A stretch of DNA of 64,000 bases from Cyathus striatus. Taxonomy: Eukaryota; Basidiomycota; Agaricomycetes; Agaricales; Nidulariaceae. Below are positions 46,228 to 58,605 of the stretch, piece by piece. The notes under the pieces were generated by a model. The model made no database searches. It was given only the letters and a program-made list of their open reading frames with translations, and was not told where the DNA came from. Each line of letters begins with the position of its first letter. Position 1 is the stretch's first letter. Location of the stretch: NCBI GenBank assembly GCA_025738555.1, contig JAOVFP010000003.1:4216001-4280000 (forward strand), given 5' to 3'. Made by a program: the position numbers and the translations under genes.

Positions 46228-46889
46228 TGTCACGACCATGCCCCTAGCCTGACTTGGCAGCGGAGTACAAGAGAGTGACTACAGAGAACGAGGGTGAGTA
46301 TGAGACGAAAATGGAGAACGAGAACTCAGGGGGTAGGACTTTGGCTTCAGCTTATGTGCTGCACCCCTGGGATTCCTGGTCCTGTATTTCGGAGTAAGGG
46401 CAAGCCCTTCAGAGAAGACGAGAGACGAGAGGACAAGAGATGTAACTCAAGTCAGACTGAGGGGTGAGGACGTAGTTCAATACAAAACTGAAGGCTAAGT
46501 ACAAATCGAGTACTACTTAAATACTGGAGACTCAGAGTAAGTAAAGGCCGCTGGCCAAGGCCAGCGGAGAAGTACGGTCAGGGTGGGCATACGTAGAATG
46601 AAGACTATAACTAATTAAACATAATAAAACACGTCGGAGAAGTGAGTGCATATGGCGGTGTAAAGTGAAACTGATAGTGGTGCACTTAAGAATGATAAGT
46701 GACTCACTATGATATGTATACTACAATACTGAGGGGATAGCTCAGTAGGATGGAAGAAAGGAAATGAGAGTAATCTATGTACAGTAATCAATATGTAATA
46801 TTTAGAATGTAATCAAGGTCTGGAGTAAACAAAGGTGAAAGCGGAGTAAAGGTATAGTAGTCCAGAGGTAGGTGATATGGGATATGACA
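46228..46889 (-). repeat. 3' LTR of the chromovirus (662 bases)
   Basis: Plus-strand ends are TGTCACGACC and GATATGACA. It aligns with the split 5' LTR and the solo LTR at 27823. Differences from the 5' LTR are almost all at CpG positions, apart from a ~12-base stretch (gctggccaaggc region, near 46550) missing in the 5' LTR. Confidence 0.93.
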
Positions 46890-47073
46890 GTATTCCCCCC
46901 TTAAGGCCGAGCCCTCAAGGTCTGAGCACGTGATCAAACAGTAAGCTTTTTGAAAATTTGATCGGTGTTTTGACATCAGGTCTGGATATATAAAGGTCAG
47001 CTGTGGAGGAAAAAATCAAACCCATTCTTTACCCCGTTATATCAACTCCCTAACACGTGACTGCTTTTAAAAA

Positions 47074-48721
47074 ATGTCTTCAAGTTCTCAACCCATGTCC
47101 AAGGCCATCGATGCGGAGAAGCTCAAGAAGCTCAAGGAGATGGAGGTGCAATTGAAGGCCCTTAGGGCGGAGCTAGGCGTGGAAACAGTGGCAGAGTCAA
47201 CTGAGGTCGAGGCAGTGAAGGAGATGGAGCAGGCTGGGGTGGAGAAGGAGGATGCAATGGAGGTGGACGAGGGAGGAAGACTAGGAGCGATAAGGGAAAA
47301 GAAACGTAAGCAGGAGGAGACAAAAGCGAGGGTCGCTCAAACGATGGCACGACTAACTGGTCGCCCAGCGGAGGAAACGACAGCACAAGGCACTTCTCCG
47401 CCAATACATGTGGAGTACAAGACAACAATAGCAAGGTTGGGAGTAATCTTGTTTAGTTGAGAATCGGTAGAGAGGTCCTTATGAACCCATAGGGATGCCG
47501 ATAGCTTGGTGATGTCAGTGGACGAGTTGACCCTGGTGGAAAAAGTGGTGGAGGAAGCATTGGCCAAGGTAGGGCCTTTGAATGTAGGAGTTCCAACTCC
47601 TGTGGTAGAGCCGGAGGTAACGACCAATCCACAGGTAGGTACTTACATGAGCGTGGAGCAAATTGCTGACTGCGAACATACCATTCAGCAGTTGGAGGCC
47701 GAAGGCCACACCATGTCTCCGGAGGAAGAGGTGGAGAGGAACGTCCAGCTGGCGGAGAACGAGGGTGGTTCCAAGAGGAAACGCACTGACACGAATCTGG
47801 AGGACATGACAGAGGCAACACCAAAACCGCCTAGGAAAAAGACGATGACCCAGACTTCTCAGCACAAGGGGGTGAAGAGCAAGGCCTTCGTGGACGATGA
47901 GGCAGTGGAAGACAATGCTAGCAGCAAGGCTAGCCAGTTGGGAAGCAAGAGTCGTACTGGTACAGAGAGCCAGGCTGGCGACAAGTCCGACACCAAGGTG
48001 GAAGAAGTGAGAGCATTGGCAGAGAAGAAGGGTAAGGGTGTGGAGAAGACCAAGACAGCTGCGGAGAAGAAGGAGAAAGAGGCTTATGTTTTACTCAAGG
48101 TCCCCTGCAACATTTGTAGTAAGTTGAACAGGGAGTGTTTATTGGATCTCGAGTAAGTGGTCTGTTTTCTTATTGGAGTTGTTCTGACTTGCTCCTAGGG
48201 GAAAGAAAATGAACCACAAGGTGTGCGAGGCGTGTTGGATGAAGAAGGGGAGGTGCGACAACGATGGGATAATGTGGGGGACTGTAGTCCCGGGGAATGC
48301 AGAGGAGTGGAGAAGGGGTCTGGAGAAGATGCAGACCAGTGGTGTGGGCCAGGAGAAACTGGTGGAGGAGTTGCAGATGCAACTGGCGGTGGTGAGGTCA
48401 AAGTTGGAGATCTCGGAGAAGCAAGCAGATGAATTGTGGACCAAGGGGAAAATGTTCGACACTGAGTGCAAGATCCTGAGGGATCAGCTGTATCTGGCGG
48501 AGAGTGAGCGCGACAAGTTGGTGATGCAGCTCAACTCCGGGAGCCCCTCATCGGCCATGCTCATGGAGGCATTGGGGAGGAACATCAACATGCACACGGA
48601 GTTGATGGGAACATTGAATAGGTTGATGACAACCATGCAGGCAGCAGAGGAGGGTACTCTGGTGGAGACTAATGAGTCCAGGAGTAATGAAGAGGAAGAA
48701 GAGGAGGAAGACGAAGAGTAG
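47074..48721 (+). CDS. Antisense spliced gene inside the chromovirus, Zn2Cys6-like cysteine cluster
   Basis: Exons 47074-47435, 47493-48152 and 48199-48721 join in frame across introns of 57 and 46 bases, giving about 514 residues with no stop. The N-terminal two thirds are rich in Glu, Lys and Ala (low complexity, probably coiled coil around residues 8-30). A Cys pattern CNICSKLNREC, 13 residues, then CEACWMKKGRC fits C-x2-C-x6-C twice, as in fungal Zn2Cys6 DNA-binding clusters; the second intron falls between the two halves. A helical section (EKLVEELQMQL, ISEKQADELW, ESERDKLVMQL) follows, and the end is poly-Glu. It lies between the pol 3' end and the 3' LTR, opposite in strand to gag-pol, convergent with pol. 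CpG is abundant. Function is inferred only: possibly nuclear and DNA-binding. Whether it belongs to the element or is captured host sequence cannot be told here. Confidence 0.7.
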
Positions 48722-49053
48722 TGTACAGTAGTAGACAGGGGAAAAATTGTATATACTTATTTTTTGTGGACTTTCAATGATTTCTGGCGCAAAGAGAATG
48801 AAAATGTAAGAGTAAACAGTAAGACGGAGTAAAAGAAACACTTTAGGAGAAAACCAATACAACTCCGTACTTCCACTCTCAGCCCACCTCGTTAAGTATG
48901 CAAAGTGACGAATCAGCTATGCCTATTAAACGTAGTGGTCATCATGCAAGCGGGGTCCAGAGAAGTGTCAATCTTCAACCTTTGGTTAAGAAGACGAATA
49001 CGGAAATACAATAAACTATAGCGGAGAAATGAAAAATGTAAGCGGAGAAAAGT
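48722..49053. other. Convergent 3' region between the antisense gene and pol
   Basis: This AT-rich stretch separates the stop of the antisense gene (48721) from the stop of pol (49054). It should hold both 3' untranslated ends. No repeat or further gene is visible. Confidence 0.4.
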
Positions 49054-52000
49054 CTATGAAACAGGAGTAGAAGGATTGGGCTTATCGGGATAACGAGCGT
49101 GAAATTCCTCTATGAGCTCTGTAGCATGTTCTACTTCGGTGGCAGCCAACCAATGTGAGAAGTAACAAGAATAAGGAGGGTGGTTGAGAGAGAATAGAGG
49201 ATAATGAAGAGTAAAGAGGGTGATGGTGGAGCAAAGACTCAAACACAAACACTGACACAGACACAGATGGGGAGGAAACTTGTTAACAACTACCAAGTTA
49301 CAGAGTGTTTATATACGGAGTAAGTCTACCAAAGTCCTAACCAAAGTCCTGTAACTAAGGTAACTGACAGCTGTCAATCTGTCAATCACAAATCTGTCAA
49401 TCACAGATCTGTCAAGTATGACAGGTGACAAGTGACAGCTGTCAAGGAAGCTGTGCAACCCAGAATATCTAACAACCAAGTGAGTTCTTTGTCGGTTCCT
49501 TCATAACCAGTCCATCGGACTAAGTAACAAAGAGGGCATTTCTTGAACTGGCGATCTAGCTTGGAGTCGCAGATCTCACTGATCTCGAACTCGATATCTC
49601 CGTCGATTTCCACAGGAGGAGGCAGAGGTATCTCTCGACCAGGGATAGTGTTTTCAGCTGCAGGCTTGAGCATAGAAACATGGAATACAGGGTGTACAGC
49701 TTGGAAATTGGAAGGGAGTCTAAGGGTGTGGGAGTGGGTACCAGTTTTGGCAATAATCTCGAAAGGACCATAATACTTTTCAGCCAATTTCTTGGAAGGG
49801 CAAGTGGTGTTGAAAAACTTAGCGTGGATGAAGGCTTTGGTTCCAACTTTGAACTCCGGGGCAGGCAAGCGACAGTTGTCTGCTCCGACCTGATAGCGCT
49901 TTTGAGCAAGTGCTATTTCAGCCTTGAGGTTTTCATGAAGTTCCTGGAGATCCATGGCGTAGTCCCTAGCATGAATGGAGGTAACGTCACATTCGGGATA
50001 AACTGTAATCTGTGGATGATAACCCTTATTGGTGAAGAAAGGAGTAGTATTAGTGGTCAAGCTCGGTGTATTGTTATATGTGAACTCAGCAATGGGAAGG
50101 AGATCAGCCCAGTTGTCCTGCTGGTAATTGCAGTAAATGCAGAGGTACTGTTCCAAGACTTGGTTAATGCGTTCAGTTTGTCCATCGCCTTCTGGATGGT
50201 ATCCAGAGGTAAAGTGTAGGTTAATGTCGAGAACCTTACCAAGAGACCTGAAGAAGTGGGAGACGAACTCCGAACCATGATTGGAGGTAATGTGGCTGGG
50301 AACACTGTGCTTAGAGAATATGTGCATGACAAAGAGCTTAGCGAGCTGGGCGGAAGTGATGGTGTTATGACAAGGGATGAATATAGCTTGCTTGCTAAGG
50401 CGGTCAACAATAACTAGAATTGAATTGTACTTATCAAATCCAGAGATGGGGAGTGTTTCAATGAAGTCCATAGAGATAGAGTTCCATGGGCACTCCGGAA
50501 TAGGGAGTTGCTTCAAGGTACTGTAGGGATGGTGGCGCTGTGGTTTAGACCGTAAGCAGGTGGTGCAAGACTTACAATAGTCCTTGACATAAGTATGAAG
50601 TCCAGGCCAAGTATATTCCCGTCGAATATTATCCAAGGTCTTGTTCTGACCAGGGTGTCTGGCAAGTAAATGGTCATGTTTGTACTGGACAACGTGAAGG
50701 CGGAGAGAATCGTCGTCTGGGACATAAATCCAGTTGTCGAGGCGGAGTAAGCCATCTGAACCAACAGACCAACGATTAGTAGGGTTGTGAAGGTGAATAG
50801 AAGCAACAGTGTCTAGGGGTTGGGCAGTGAGGATGTCGCGGTGGAGTTGCTCAACATCCATGATGATGCTGGCATGGAGAACAGGATGAAGGAGTGTGGT
50901 AGCACAGATAGAGGTGATGAGCTGTTCTTGGGTAAAAACAGGGTGAAAATTGTGCGGATTAACTTTGGCATAGTCGTTATTCCCCCCTTTAGGGTAGACG
51001 TCCCATCGTCTAGTTAAAGTGTCAGGTTTCACACCAAGTTTCCCTGGGTGGAAACAAATAACCAGATTGAACTGAGACAGGTACTCTGACCAACGAGCCT
51101 GACGGTGAGTGAGGATCTTGGTGGTGGAGAAATACTCTAAGTTTTTATGGTCAGTAACCACATCAACCGGAGTACCAGAACCTTCCAAGTAGTGTCGCCA
51201 GACACAAAAAGCTTCAAAAATAGCCAATAGTTCCTTGTCGTGGGTGTCATAATTCAATTCAGGAGTGGTGAAGGTATGGGAATGGAATGCAATGGGGTGA
51301 ATATCACCATCGTCAGCAACAATCGAGAGGATAGCTCCAAGAGCATAGTCGGAGGCATCAGTCTCTACAATGATCTGGGCGTCAGGGACCCAATGAGTGA
51401 GTACAGGGGCTGTAGTGAAGGCATCCTTCAATTTCTCGAACGCCGAACGGCAAGCTGGAGAAAAGTCCCATTTCAAACCCTTGCAGGTAAGACGAGTGAG
51501 TGGCACTACTATATCGGAGTAATGCTGGATAAAGTGCCTATAGAAATTGGCAAACCCAAGGAAAGACCGAATGTCTTTAACCTTCTTAGGCTCGGGCCAA
51601 TCCCTAATGGTTTGGACTTTATTCTGGGACATAGTGAGGCTGCCCAGAGAAAGGACATAACCCAGATACTCAACAGATTCAGTGTGGAATTCACACTTGT
51701 CCACCCGGGCATAGAGCCCATGTTGGTGTAAATGCTTGAGGACTTCTTTAATGTGCCGTTTGTGCTCCTCGAGACTATCAGAGTAGATTAGCATATTGTC
51801 GAGGTAGACTGTAATGCACACATCGAGCATGTCCTTGAAGATGTCATTCATGAAACATTGGAAAGCCGCAGGTGCATTGGTGAGTCCAAACAGCATTACT
51901 AGCCATTCAAACGAGCCATAGCGAGTGCGAAAAGTGGTCTTCCACTCATCTCCATCAGCAATGCGGACTAAGTGGTAAGCGTGGCGGAGATCAATCTTGG

Positions 52001-52208
52001 TGTAGATTCTAGCCTTGCGAGGAGAGTCAAGGAGGTCAGAAATAAGGGGAAGGGGATATCGATCCTTTTTGGAGATTGCATTAAGCCCACGGAAATCGAC
52101 ACAGAGTCGAAGGGATCCATCTTTCTTCCAGACAAAGAGCACTGGTGCTCCGTGTGGAGAATGAGAAGGACGGATGAAGCCAATCCGGAGATGTTCGTCA
52201 ATGAACTC
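49054..52208 (-). pseudogene. Chromovirus pol: RT, RNase H, integrase, chromodomain (inactivated)
   Basis: Reading the minus strand from 52208: reverse transcriptase (DGSLRLCVDFRGLN to about 51500), RNase H (VETDASDYALGA with later VTDHKNLEY), integrase HHCC zinc finger (HPGQNKT...CKSCTTC), integrase core (MDFIETLP, SGYHPEGDGQTER) and a chromodomain (CYLVRWTGYEGTDKELTW) cut at 49475 by a solo LTR and continuing at 49153 with AATEVEHATELIEEFHARYP to the stop at 49054. The RT active site, normally YxDD, reads YLDN (51796-51798). The second integrase Asp, normally SDRG, reads SNHG (50277-50282). Both changes fit a CpG to CpA transition. A TGA at 52209-52211, in place of Arg, separates it from the protease. 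Confidence 0.92.
49154..49474 (-). mobile_element. Solo LTR, family L2, inside pol (321 bases)
   Basis: It begins TGTGAGAAGTAAC, ends TATCTAACA, and is flanked by the 5-base duplication ACCAA (49149-49153 and 49475-49479). It matches the solo LTR at 27412-27730. It interrupts the chromodomain codons TW|LAATEV of the chromovirus, so it arrived later. Strand follows the TGTTAG start in reverse complement. Confidence 0.9.
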
Positions 52209-52982
52209 TCATAGAGAGGCCAACTCAGACTGCGAGAGTGAATATACAGTACCAACTGGAGGAGACGTACCTTCCTCCAAGTTGATCCGGAGATCATAAG
52301 GGCGATGCGGAGCAAGAGTGTCTGCTCGTGTTTTGCTGAAGATGTCAGTGAACTCATGGTATTCTGGAGGAATATTGGAGAGGTCCATGGCTTCTGCAGC
52401 CATGGCAGCGGCAGAAGCTGAAACTACGGCACCGACTTGTATCCTAAACATCTGCGAGCCTGCAAGCTTACTAGCCCAGAGAAAAGCTGCAGCATTAATG
52501 AGCAAGATACTAGGAGGTGGACTATTGTCCGATGGAGGAACAGAAGACAAAGCTGGTGATGGAGGGTTTTGCAAGGAGGCAGGTGCCTTCAGTGCAGGTG
52601 TCGACAAAGACGGAGAAGATTCTCCCAGAACCGGGGTTTGGAAGCCAAGTATATGTCTCTCAGTCCAGTCAATCAACGGATTGTGTTGGGAGAGCCAGTT
52701 AAATCCTAATACCACGGAGCAGGAAGAATCGAGCAGAGTTACATAGAAAGAAATATCCATGCATTCACCAGTAGGAAACGTTACAGATAATAATATACTC
52801 TCTGTAAGTATGGAGTTAGAGGTACTGTCAAATAGTTTCAGTGCAATGGGAGGGACCGGAGTTGTGGGGAGGTTGTGCTCCCTCACAAACGACAAGTCAG
52901 CAAAACAGTGGGTTGAACCAGAATCGATGAGTGAAAGGAAGGAAAGAGGCATATCCGGCGCAGCTGGAGAAAACGAAGTCAA
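52209..52982 (-). pseudogene. Chromovirus aspartic protease region
   Basis: The word LIDSGSTHCFAD holds the retropepsin active-site DSG. A VVLGFNWLSQHNP stretch follows, then a Ser/Pro-rich linker, and IPPEYHEFTDIFSK, the usual lead into RT. The frame ends in a TGA (52209-52211) at a position where related elements have Arg, after which the same frame continues into RT. It would release Gag and Pol proteins by cleavage in the particle. Confidence 0.85.
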
Positions 52983-53098
52983 TGGAATATTTACAGCTTG
53001 GGGATCATAAAGAGCAGATGTGTTTAGTCTTATCTCCTTAGTTGCACAGGAGAGATTAACGCGGCCCTCAGCCTGTGCGGAGTCACTGGAGCCGCTCT

Positions 53099-54366
53099 CT
53101 ATTTTTTCGAACTCTCAGCCGAGTTCGCCAAGGGAGTTGCCTTGGTAGAGGTGGCAGTGGCCGCATGGGCTTTGGTGGCAGAGGCTGCCTTATGACAGTC
53201 CTTGGCCTGATGACCAGCGTTGCCACAGAATAGGCAAAGCTTCTGGTCCAGGTGACGTTTACGTTCCTCCGGGGTAAGTTTCCCGTCAGAACCAAGCTTC
53301 CCAGTCAAGTCTGGCACCTTGGACTGGTTCTGCTTTTGCTTGTTCTTGGGTTTCCCCGAGGACGAAGCGGAGGTAGAAGAGGCGGAGGAGGTAGAGGAGG
53401 ATGGAGTCTTGGAGGAGGAGGAAGAATTCGAAGTTGACTTCGAATTCTGATTGCCCTTGGGCTTCTCTGAAGACTTGGCAGCAGATTTGCTGCGCTTCTC
53501 CTCAATGTTGCACTCGGTGTTGCGCTCCCAATGCCTCTGATCGTAGCCCTGGGCTACCTTCTTAGTCCCAGCAAGTGTCTTAGGCTGGCCTTGCTCTTGA
53601 TGGGAGAGAGCATCCTTCAAACGAGGACAAAGGCCATGGTAGTAGGCCAAGTTGAGGGCAGCATCGTCCCAAGGCAAAAGTGTGGCATATTTGTTGAATT
53701 TAATCTCGTAGGTTGTGAGCTGCTGATTATCCTCCATGTGGAGGGAGAAAATGCGAATTTCAGCTTCACCAACTGGGTTGGTATGGCCGAAATGAGTCCA
53801 GAGGAGCTGAACAAAATAGCCCCATGAATCCATCCATGGCTCATAGATGTCATCGTCTAGATGAGTGGCAAACAAGTTGCTTGCCGAGCCATGGAGAAAA
53901 TTCAATGCATAGTTGACTTTAGAGGCATTGTCCGGGTACAACTGAGGGTTGTTCCAGAAGACCAAGCAGACTTGCATAATGAAGGGCTCCAGCTTAAGCA
54001 TGTTGGAGCTGTTGAAGTTGTCCAGCTGGTTAACCTTCTTCTCCCGAACGGGAGGAGGAGGTGGTGGAGGTGGTGGTGGCAGGGCAAAATAACCCGCCAC
54101 AGAAGCCACCATTTCCAGGATTTCATCCCGGGTGAAATTGTAATGGGGTCTTGCAGTTGGGTGATGAGGGTCGTGATAGGCGTCCCTGGAGGGAGGCCTT
54201 GAAGGAGGTTCCGAGGGAGAATTGGAGGGAGGATTAGAGGGAGGACCTCCGGGGCCATTTGGTCTGCCAGGACCATTGCCACCAGCACCTGCCTGCTCAT
54301 CATTGTCCCCTTGATCATTGTCTCCTTGATCATCATCTCCGGAACCATTGCCATCATCTCCAGCAT
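53099..54366 (-). CDS. Chromovirus Gag (nucleocapsid-type)
   Basis: The open frame runs from near the 5' LTR edge to 53099. In order: an acidic, Gly/Asn-rich N-terminus (DDDQGDNDQGDND), a Pro-rich stretch including ten prolines in a row near residue 100, a retrotransposon gag-type helical domain (LEPFIMQVCLVFWNN, WDDAALNLAYYHGL), a Ser-rich linker, and a CCHC zinc knuckle CLFCGNAGHQAKDC near the end. Gag packages the element's RNA. The Met at 54112 is inside the conserved stretch DEILEM, so the real start is upstream and not certain. No stop interrupts the frame. Confidence 0.85.
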
Positions 54367-54383
54367 CGTCTGGAGGCCTATAC

Positions 54384-54648
54384 TGTCATGACTGTGCCCC
54401 TAGCCTGACTTGGCAGCAGAGTACGAGAGAGTGACTATGGAGAACGAGGGTGAGTATGAGATGAAAATGGAGAATGAGAACTCAGGGGGTAGGACTTTGG
54501 CTTCAGCTTATGTGCTGCGCCCCTGGGATTCCTGGTCCTGTATTTCGGAGTAAGGGCAAGCCCTTCGGAAAAGACGAGAGACGAGAGGACAAGAGATGTA
54601 ACTCAAGTCAGACTGAGGGGTGAGGATGTAGTTCAATATGAAACTGAA
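54384..54648 (-). repeat. 5' LTR of the chromovirus, inner part
   Basis: Starts TGTCATGACTGTG on the plus strand and aligns with the first 265 bases of the 3' LTR. It is cut at AACTGAA (54642-54648) by the palindromic TIR element. Confidence 0.9.
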
Positions 54649-54739
54649 CATAAGTGCCAGCTAAAATTTTCAAAAAATGCTAGGTGGAATTGATTGCCTC
54701 AATCAATTTCACCTGGCAGTTTTTGAGTGCCTATTATGT

Positions 54740-55335
54740 ATGGGTAATGATCATAAACAATCATTAGTTGTTCTAATTGAATACTACTATTGTGGGTATA
54801 TTTCAAGTGATCATAAACAATTATTAGTTGTTCTAATTGAATACTACTATTGTATGAATATTTCAGGTGATCATAAACAATCATTAGTTGTTCTAATTGA
54901 ATACTACTGTATGAATAATTCAGGTGATCATAAACAATCATTAGTTGTTTCTAATTGAATACTACTATTGTGGGTATATTCCAGGTGATCATAAACAATC
55001 ATTAGTTGTTCTAATTGAATACTACTATTGTATGAATATTTCAGGTGATCATAAACAATCATTAATTGTGTCAAATTCAATACTAATTCTATATGATGGT
55101 TTAGGTGATCATAAACAATCATTGATTGTTTCTAATTGAATACTAATACTATATGAATGGTTTAGATGATCATAAACAATCATTGATTGTTGCTCAATGA
55201 ATACTACATTTGTATGCATCTTTTAGGTGATCATAAACAATCATTGATTTGTTCTGACTGAATATTACTATAGTATGAATGTATTAAGTGATCATAAACA
55301 ATCATTGATTGTTTCTTATTGAATATTACAATTGT
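54740..55335. repeat. Outer array, left arm (57-61-base units)
   Basis: About ten units carry tgatcataaacaatcatt followed by a variable tail ending in gaatactac. Spacing is 57-61 bases. The reverse complement is at 57950-58600, where one extra unit (near 58500-58560) is present. Confidence 0.95.
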
Positions 55336-55349
55336 ATGGGTGTAGTAGC

Positions 55350-56125
55350 ATCACATATGTCACACTTATTCCTGTGCATCGCATTTGTCACGCTCTTCCC
55401 GTGCGTCACGTATGTCACAAATATTCCCGCGCATTGCATATGTCACAAATATTCCTGTGCATTGCATTTGTGACGCTCTTCCCGCGCGTCACATATGTCA
55501 CAAATATTCCCACACATTGCATTTGTGACGCTCTTCACGCGCGTCACATACGTCACAAATATTCCTGCGCATTGCATTTGTGACGTTCTTCCCGCGCGTC
55601 ACGTATGTCACAAATATTCCCACACATTGCATTTGTGACGCTCTTCCATATCACATATGTCACGCATGTCACATTTCGCATGCATATCACATATTGTCAC
55701 ATTTATCACATTTATCACACATGTGACACACGTCACATATGTCACACATGTCACATTTCGCATGCCGCATGTCATGTATGTCACAAATATTCCCGCGCAT
55801 TGCATTTGTGATGCTCTTCACATGCGTCACGTATGTCACAAATATTCCCGCGCATCGCATTTGTCACGCTCTTCCCGCGCATCACATATGTCACACCTAT
55901 TCCCGCGCTTCACATCTGTCACGTTCTTACGCGCGTCACATATGTCACACATATTCCTGCGCATTATATATTTTCCGCGCTTCAAATATTTCCCACACAT
56001 CACGTTTGTCACGCTTTGAACGCGCGTGACATTTGTCACATGTTCGAGGTGCATCACATTTGTCACGCTTGAAACGCCCGTCACATCTGTCACATCCTTG
56101 AGGCGCGTCACATCTGTCACATTAT
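55350..56125. repeat. Inner GTCAC satellite, left arm
   Basis: Units such as CGCGCGTCACATATGTCAC plus AAATATTCC recur every ~58-60 bases, with GCATTTGTGACGCTCTTCC between. A stretch at 55655-55775 (catatcacatatg..., several tatcacattt words) has no partner in the right arm. Confidence 0.93.
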
Positions 56126-57359
56126 TGATGTGAAATATATATATTACACTTGAAACACACATCATAGTCTATAATACACTTCACACATGTCACGCTTTAA
56201 GCGCGTCACATCTGTCACATTTTATGTTATCCACAACATCATCATCTTTCACATCCAGACTAATCTTTATAGTTATTACTTAGCCATTTCATCACATCTC
56301 TAGTTCTGAATATAAAACATTTTGTACCCTTTCAAAACTGAGCTGTCAAAGGTTTAGTACCTTATAATTGTAGTTATGTTCTGAGTCAAATAAACAAAAC
56401 ATACCCCACATGGGATTTTAGAACAAAAATATAACAAATCTGAGGTGCAGAAATGCACTTTAAGCATTACATTTGTGAAAGCTTGCAATGCACTTGAAAG
56501 ATGTGACACACATACACCTCAGACAGGCCAAAATTGGGTTGTGAAAAATATAGTACACTCTGATTTTATTAACAATTAGGAAATATTGTTAAATTTGTAG
56601 TGTGACAGATGTAGTAACAAATAGATGGGTTCAGATCATTGAAAATATTGTACATAAATCAGACAGTTATATTGTTGTGCATATTTAGAATGTGCTGACA
56701 GATTGGTGATCTAACACATTTTGACAGATATTCTAATTGAGAAGAAAATCAGGCTGTACAATATTTTCATCAACTTGATTCACCCTTGTCTGAGATGATA
56801 AAAAACTGGATACCAACAAGACATGAGTGAAACATGCAATGCACCTCATAAACAAATGTAACATATCTTCAAATCATGACATATGTAAGGCTCATTTAAA
56901 ACCTGACAAATGTGACACACATCTGTAGAAAGGAACAACTGTACACATAGTAAGTATATAGTAATCTCAGTGTTATTGTATAGTATAACGACTCTACCTG
57001 TACACATAGTAAGTATATAGTAATCTAAGTGTCTCACCTCAGTGTTATTGTATAGTATAACAACTGAGGTGAAAGTGTATCTACTGGTAAGTATATATAT
57101 GTATCTAGGAGTGGCTGTAGTATAAAGGTATGAAGGGGAATGTAGGTAAAGGGATAAAGAGATGAATGGGTAAGATAAGGATAGAAAGGAGTTTGCACAT
57201 ATGTGCATTTATAGTGATATGAACACTAAGTCCATTTCCTATCAACAACATCAAAGATGTGGCAGATGTGACATGTGTTTCAAGCGTGACATGTGTGAAG
57301 TGTATTATAGACTATGATGTGTGTTTCAAGTGTAATATATATATTTCACATCAATAATG

Positions 57360-57935
57360 TGACAGATGTGACGCGCCTCAAGGATGTGACAGATGTGACG
57401 GGCATTTCAAGCGTGACAAATGTGATGCACCTCGAACATGTGACAAATGTCACGCGCGTTCAAAGCGTGACAAACGTAATGTGTGGGAAATATTTGAAGC
57501 GTGGAAAATATGTAATGCACAGGAATATGTGTGACATATGTGACGCGCATAAGAACGTGACAGATGTGAAGCGCGGGAATAGGTGTGACATATGTGACGC
57601 GCGGGAATATTTGTGACATACGTGACGCGCGTGAAGAGCGTCACAAATGCAATGTGTGGGAATATTTGTGACATACGTGACGCGCGGGAAGAACGTCACA
57701 AATGCAATGCGCAGGAATATTTGTGACGTATGTGACGCGCGTGAAGAGCGTCACAAATGCAATGTGTGGGAATATTTGTGACATATGTGACGCGCGGGAA
57801 GAGCGTCACAAATGCAATGCACAGGAATATTTGTGACATATGCAATGCGCGGGAATATTTGTGACATACGTGACGCACGGGAAGAGCGTGACAAATGCGA
57901 TGCACAGGAATAAGTGTGACATATGTGATGCTACT
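57360..57935. repeat. Inner GTGAC satellite, right arm
   Basis: Reverse complement of the left inner array, with ~180 fewer bases. Units contain GGGAATATTTGTGACATACG and GACGCGCG. Confidence 0.93.
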
Positions 57936-57949
57936 ACACCCATACAATT

Positions 57950-58605
57950 GTAATATTCAATAAGAAACAATCAATGATTGTTTATGATCACTTAATACAT
58001 TCATACTATAGTAATATTCAGTCAGAACAAATCAATGATTGTTTATGATCACCTAAAAGATGCATACAAATGTAGTATTCATTGAGCAACAATCAATGAT
58101 TGTTTATGATCATCTAAACCATTCATATAGTATTAGTATTCAATTAGAAACAATCAATGATTGTTTATGATCACCTAAACCATCATATAGAATTAGTATT
58201 GAATTTGACACAATTAATGATTGTTTATGATCACCTGAAATATTCATACAATAGTAGTATTCAATTAGAACAACTAATGATTGTTTATGATCACCTGGAA
58301 TATACCCACAATAGTAGTATTCAATTAGAAACAACTAATGATTGTTTATGATCACCTGAATTATTCATACAGTAGTATTCAATTAGAACAACTAATGATT
58401 GTTTATGATCACCTGAAATATTCATACAATAGTAGTATTCAATTAGAACAACTAATAATTGTTTATGATCACTTGAAATATACCCACAATAGTAGTATTC
58501 AATTAGAACAACTAATGATTGTTTATGATTACCTGAAATGTTCATATAGTAGTATTCAATTAGAACAACTAATGATTGTTTATGATCATTACCCATACAT
58601 AATAG
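57950..58605. repeat. Outer array, right arm
   Basis: Reverse complement of 54740-55335. It holds one unit more than the left arm, so the arms have changed since they were last identical. Confidence 0.95.

Noticed and set aside
52318..54202. Plus-strand frames opposite gag and protease
   Set aside because: Shadows of the minus-strand coding frames. Unlike the antisense gene at 47074-48721 they have no splice structure or domain pattern.
54740..55335. Regular repeats resembling a CRISPR array
   Set aside because: The spacing is part of the repeat, not unique spacers; the genome is eukaryotic, and no cas genes are present.
55330..57950. Short open frames rich in His/Cys/Ser across the GTCAC satellites
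   Set aside because: Same cause: repeat composition. Both strands and several frames are open with equal quality.
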